From SZUA-365 sp049663345 (GTDB lineage: Bacteria; Bacteroidota; Ignavibacteria; SZUA-365): DNA of 64,000 nt. The position numbers and the translations under genes are program-made. Each line of letters begins with the position of its first letter. Within the stretch, counting starts at the first letter, position 1. This document shows, one piece after another, positions 62,067 through 64,000 of the stretch. Where the stretch lies: positions 107,776 to 171,775 of the forward strand of contig JBATDG010000072.1 of NCBI GenBank assembly GCA_049663345.1, in the 5' to 3' direction. The notes beneath the pieces are model-generated. The model saw only the letters and a program-made list of their open reading frames with translations. It was not told the origin of the DNA and made no database searches.

Positions 62067-62801
62067 TCACGGAAACAGCGGAGACGAAACGTACCAGGGG
62101 TACGGAAGGTTATAATGCGCCCTATCGCCGCGCACGTTGATGATGAAAATTGTAGCGAGATAATCCGGGGACGATTGAAATCGTGGTACGGTGTTCTGAT
62201 CGAGGCGGATCATGACATTCGATCCGTCGCCGACGAAATCATATTCCGGAGGTACAGTGTTGAGATCACCCTGGACGAAAGCATAGAGGCTCTGTTCGTC
62301 CACACCGACCACAGGTTCACCCTGATCGAAGCGTCCGTTCTCATTATTGTCGCCATAGACCACGATCGCTGCCACGGCGAGACGGGAACAGCTATAGTCG
62401 CGGAAGTATCCTGGAAGGATTTCCGCCTCGAACGGCAAGCCGGTTGCCGGAATGTCGAGGTAGTTGGCAGAAACCGAGTAGATGTCCATCCACGGAAGTC
62501 CGCTCGAATCGGGCGGCACGCAAACCAGGCTGAGGCGCAGGCCGCTGCCGGAAAAGCGTTTCAATGGAAAGAGCGTGGTGTCCACAAGAGCCTCGAATCG
62601 AATGGTGGTCCTGATGCGGGCGGTATCACCGCGCCATTCGGCATCGCATTTCACAGGGGGAATCACGACGCCGTTGGTATCATCGGGCGGAGAACAAGAC
62701 ACAACAAACGCGGCGAGGAGCAGCACTCCCGCGGAAAGTACACGGCGGTAGAAATTTTGTCCGCCGCCGCGTGTTCCGTGCGCATGTGTCTTTTGAATCA
62801 A
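62067..62801 (-). CDS. lipoprotein of unknown function
   Basis: 244 residues. The lipobox LLLAAFVVSC is near residue 36, so the start may be a later codon than ATG 62801; a GTG/TTG closer to the signal is possible. The mature part contains YGDNNENGRFDQGEPVVGVD, a calcium-loop-like stretch, and beta-strand sequence. No family recognised. Eight bp separate it from the upstream gene and 21 bp from the downstream VWA gene, so all three are likely one operon. Confidence 0.72.
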   Translation of the reverse strand: MIQKTHAHGTRGGGQNFYRRVLSAGVLLLAAFVVSCSPPDDTNGVVIPPVKCDAEWRGDTARIRTTIRFEALVDTTLFPLKRFSGSGLRLSLVCVPPDSSGLPWMDIYSVSANYLDIPATGLPFEAEILPGYFRDYSCSRLAVAAIVVYGDNNENGRFDQGEPVVGVDEQSLYAFVQGDLNTVPPEYDFVGDGSNVMIRLDQNTVPRFQSSPDYLATIFIINVRGDRAHYNLPYPWYVSSPLFP

Positions 62802-62809
62802 CGGAACGT

Positions 62810-64000
62810 TTAGAACCTGTATCGAATGCCGTATGAAATGCCGAGACTGTGACTTGTGAAAAGTTTGTCCTTGTACTTGTAGCCGAGCAGGGTGCCGTTG
62901 GCGCCGAGCAGCATACTGATGCGCTCAATCGGATCGAAACGCAATGCGAGACGAGCACCCAACACCGGCCCAAAATCGCAGCCGCCCAGCTGCAATGTAA
63001 TTTCCGGAGTGACGCCGGGCAGCAGAGGCTGCGAGTAGCGGTAGAAACCGGCGCCGTAGAACAGCGCAGGCTGCCGCTGAAAAATGAAGAGCGAGTCGTT
63101 TTCGACGCGATAGTATTCCATCGCAAAGGATTTCTCGCCCACCGTGATGCCTGCCGTGTGATGTTCGTCGAACACGTAGCCGAGCGAGGCGGCGAACTGC
63201 TGCTGCACTCGTTCCACACCGGCACGGACGTAGTCAATATAGGGGTAGGTGGTCAGATGTTCACGCTGAAGCTCAACTTCGAAGCGTCCCGGCAGCATGA
63301 TTGGCAGCGGACGGTAAGGCTGCTCGATGATGGTAATGGGCCGATCGTCCGGTACCTTTTGCATGAGGGCGACATACACAGTATCGAAGCGTGCTATGCT
63401 GCGGGATTCGCCGCGTCCGTCTGCGGTGCTCTTCGACGCATCATCTAATGCGGACGCCTGGTCCTGCCTGGGAATGTACACGGTATCGATGCGGGTGACA
63501 TACACGTTGCGGTACACAACGCGCTCTCCTCCGCTGCGGCTGTCGCTCACGCGGCCGTTGACCGAGCCGCCGGAATTCGTGCCGCCGGAATTCGAAGCGC
63601 TGCCCTGGTTTTCGTAGGACTGCGTCACCTGAACCCCAGTCTCACTCACAGCCGATTCGCCTGCCGCCGCAGAAGCCGAATTATTCTGACTGCCTGCGGA
63701 TTCCACAGCGCGGGAAGATAAAGCCTCGCCGGAATTCACGACAGCTTTATCGGAATTCGGAGAAAGGGCATCGTTGAGAAAATAGCCGCCTGTGAAAAGC
63801 GAAAGACCGAGAATGATCGCGGAGATCACTCGTCCCGCCGTCCAGAATGCAGCGCCGCTAACGGTTGCGCCGACGCCCGCTGCGGTTCCCGCACCGGCAG
63901 AAACGGCGCTCGCCGCCTCAATTCCGCCAGCCATACCTGCTGCGCCGCTTCCTGTGGAAACTGCGGTTCCGAGCGCTGCGCCCGCGCCTATCGCTGCGCC
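62810..64000 (-). CDS. membrane-anchored protein with beta-barrel-like C-terminal half, cut by the right edge
   Basis: At least 396 codons; the frame stays open through position 64000, so the start lies outside (an in-frame ATG at 63934 is inside a Gly/Ala-rich run and probably not the start). Order visible: Gly/Ala-rich segment (GAAIGAGAALGTAVSTGSG), one transmembrane helix (VISAIILGLSLFTGGYFL), a Ser/Gly/Asn-rich linker, then a C-terminal half of beta strands (VQQQFAASLGYVFDEHHTAG, LGARLALRFDPIERISMLLG, SLGISYGIRYRF). This resembles the Bacteroidota layout of an anti-sigma-like anchor joined to a barrel domain, but no sigma gene is in view. Confidence 0.7.
   Translation of the reverse strand, partial: GAAIGAGAALGTAVSTGSGAAGMAGGIEAASAVSAGAGTAAGVGATVSGAAFWTAGRVISAIILGLSLFTGGYFLNDALSPNSDKAVVNSGEALSSRAVESAGSQNNSASAAAGESAVSETGVQVTQSYENQGSASNSGGTNSGGSVNGRVSDSRSGGERVVYRNVYVTRIDTVYIPRQDQASALDDASKSTADGRGESRSIARFDTVYVALMQKVPDDRPITIIEQPYRPLPIMLPGRFEVELQREHLTTYPYIDYVRAGVERVQQQFAASLGYVFDEHHTAGITVGEKSFAMEYYRVENDSLFIFQRQPALFYGAGFYRYSQPLLPGVTPEITLQLGGCDFGPVLGARLALRFDPIERISMLLGANGTLLGYKYKDKLFTSHSLGISYGIRYRF

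Overview
The window looks like chromosomal sequence of a free-living FCB-group bacterium (Bacteroidota/Chlorobiota side, most likely an Ignavibacteria- or Kapabacteria-like lineage), at roughly mid-50s percent GC. The main clues are at least seven proteins ending in type IX secretion (T9SS) C-terminal domains of the NQNYPNPFNPS kind, a TonB-dependent receptor next to DUF4249 lipoproteins, a PorV/FadL-like outer-membrane protein, a DUF1800/DUF1501 pair and a Bacteroidota-style BatA protein. The lineage call is inference from protein style, not from an rRNA. No tRNA, rRNA, CRISPR array, prophage or insertion sequence was recognised.

Layout. Positions 1-10267 are mostly housekeeping: mutA (cut by the left edge), murI, glnD and dnaA on the minus strand, with DnaA boxes on both sides of dnaA (candidate oriC), then a secreted protein, a LytR_C protein, rsfS and argS on the plus strand. 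Positions 10271-29485 are minus-strand envelope genes: a beta-barrel, a PpiD/SurA-like chaperone, a FadL/PorV-like protein, a low-complexity lipoprotein, fbp in a tight run with an RsbW-like kinase and outer-membrane proteins, a VTE5-VTE6-like membrane fusion, two paralogous secreted proteins (one with an OmpA domain) and several lipoproteins.

Positions 30083-39668 are a plus-strand run: DUF1800, DUF1501 (Tat signal plus T9SS tail), a giant ASH-repeat protein with a LamG domain and a cohesin-like module, and a double-OmpA protein. Facing it at 39724-43625 are two paralogous T9SS proteins with a CBM9-like domain and dockerin-like calcium loops. Cohesin-like and dockerin-like parts side by side suggest a cell-surface assembly, and this is the most interesting hypothesis in the window. 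Then come a radical SAM protein, rsmI, two DUF4249 lipoproteins plus a possible remnant of a third, a TonB receptor, hflX, a BatA/VWA protein, a GH20-like secreted glycosidase, two VWA proteins with T9SS tails, a lipoprotein, and a membrane/beta-barrel protein cut by the right edge.

A second theme is dispersed short repeats (several families) filling the gaps from about 21.5 kb onward and running into the ends of several genes. They seem to have extended or re-set the N- or C-termini of at least five proteins.
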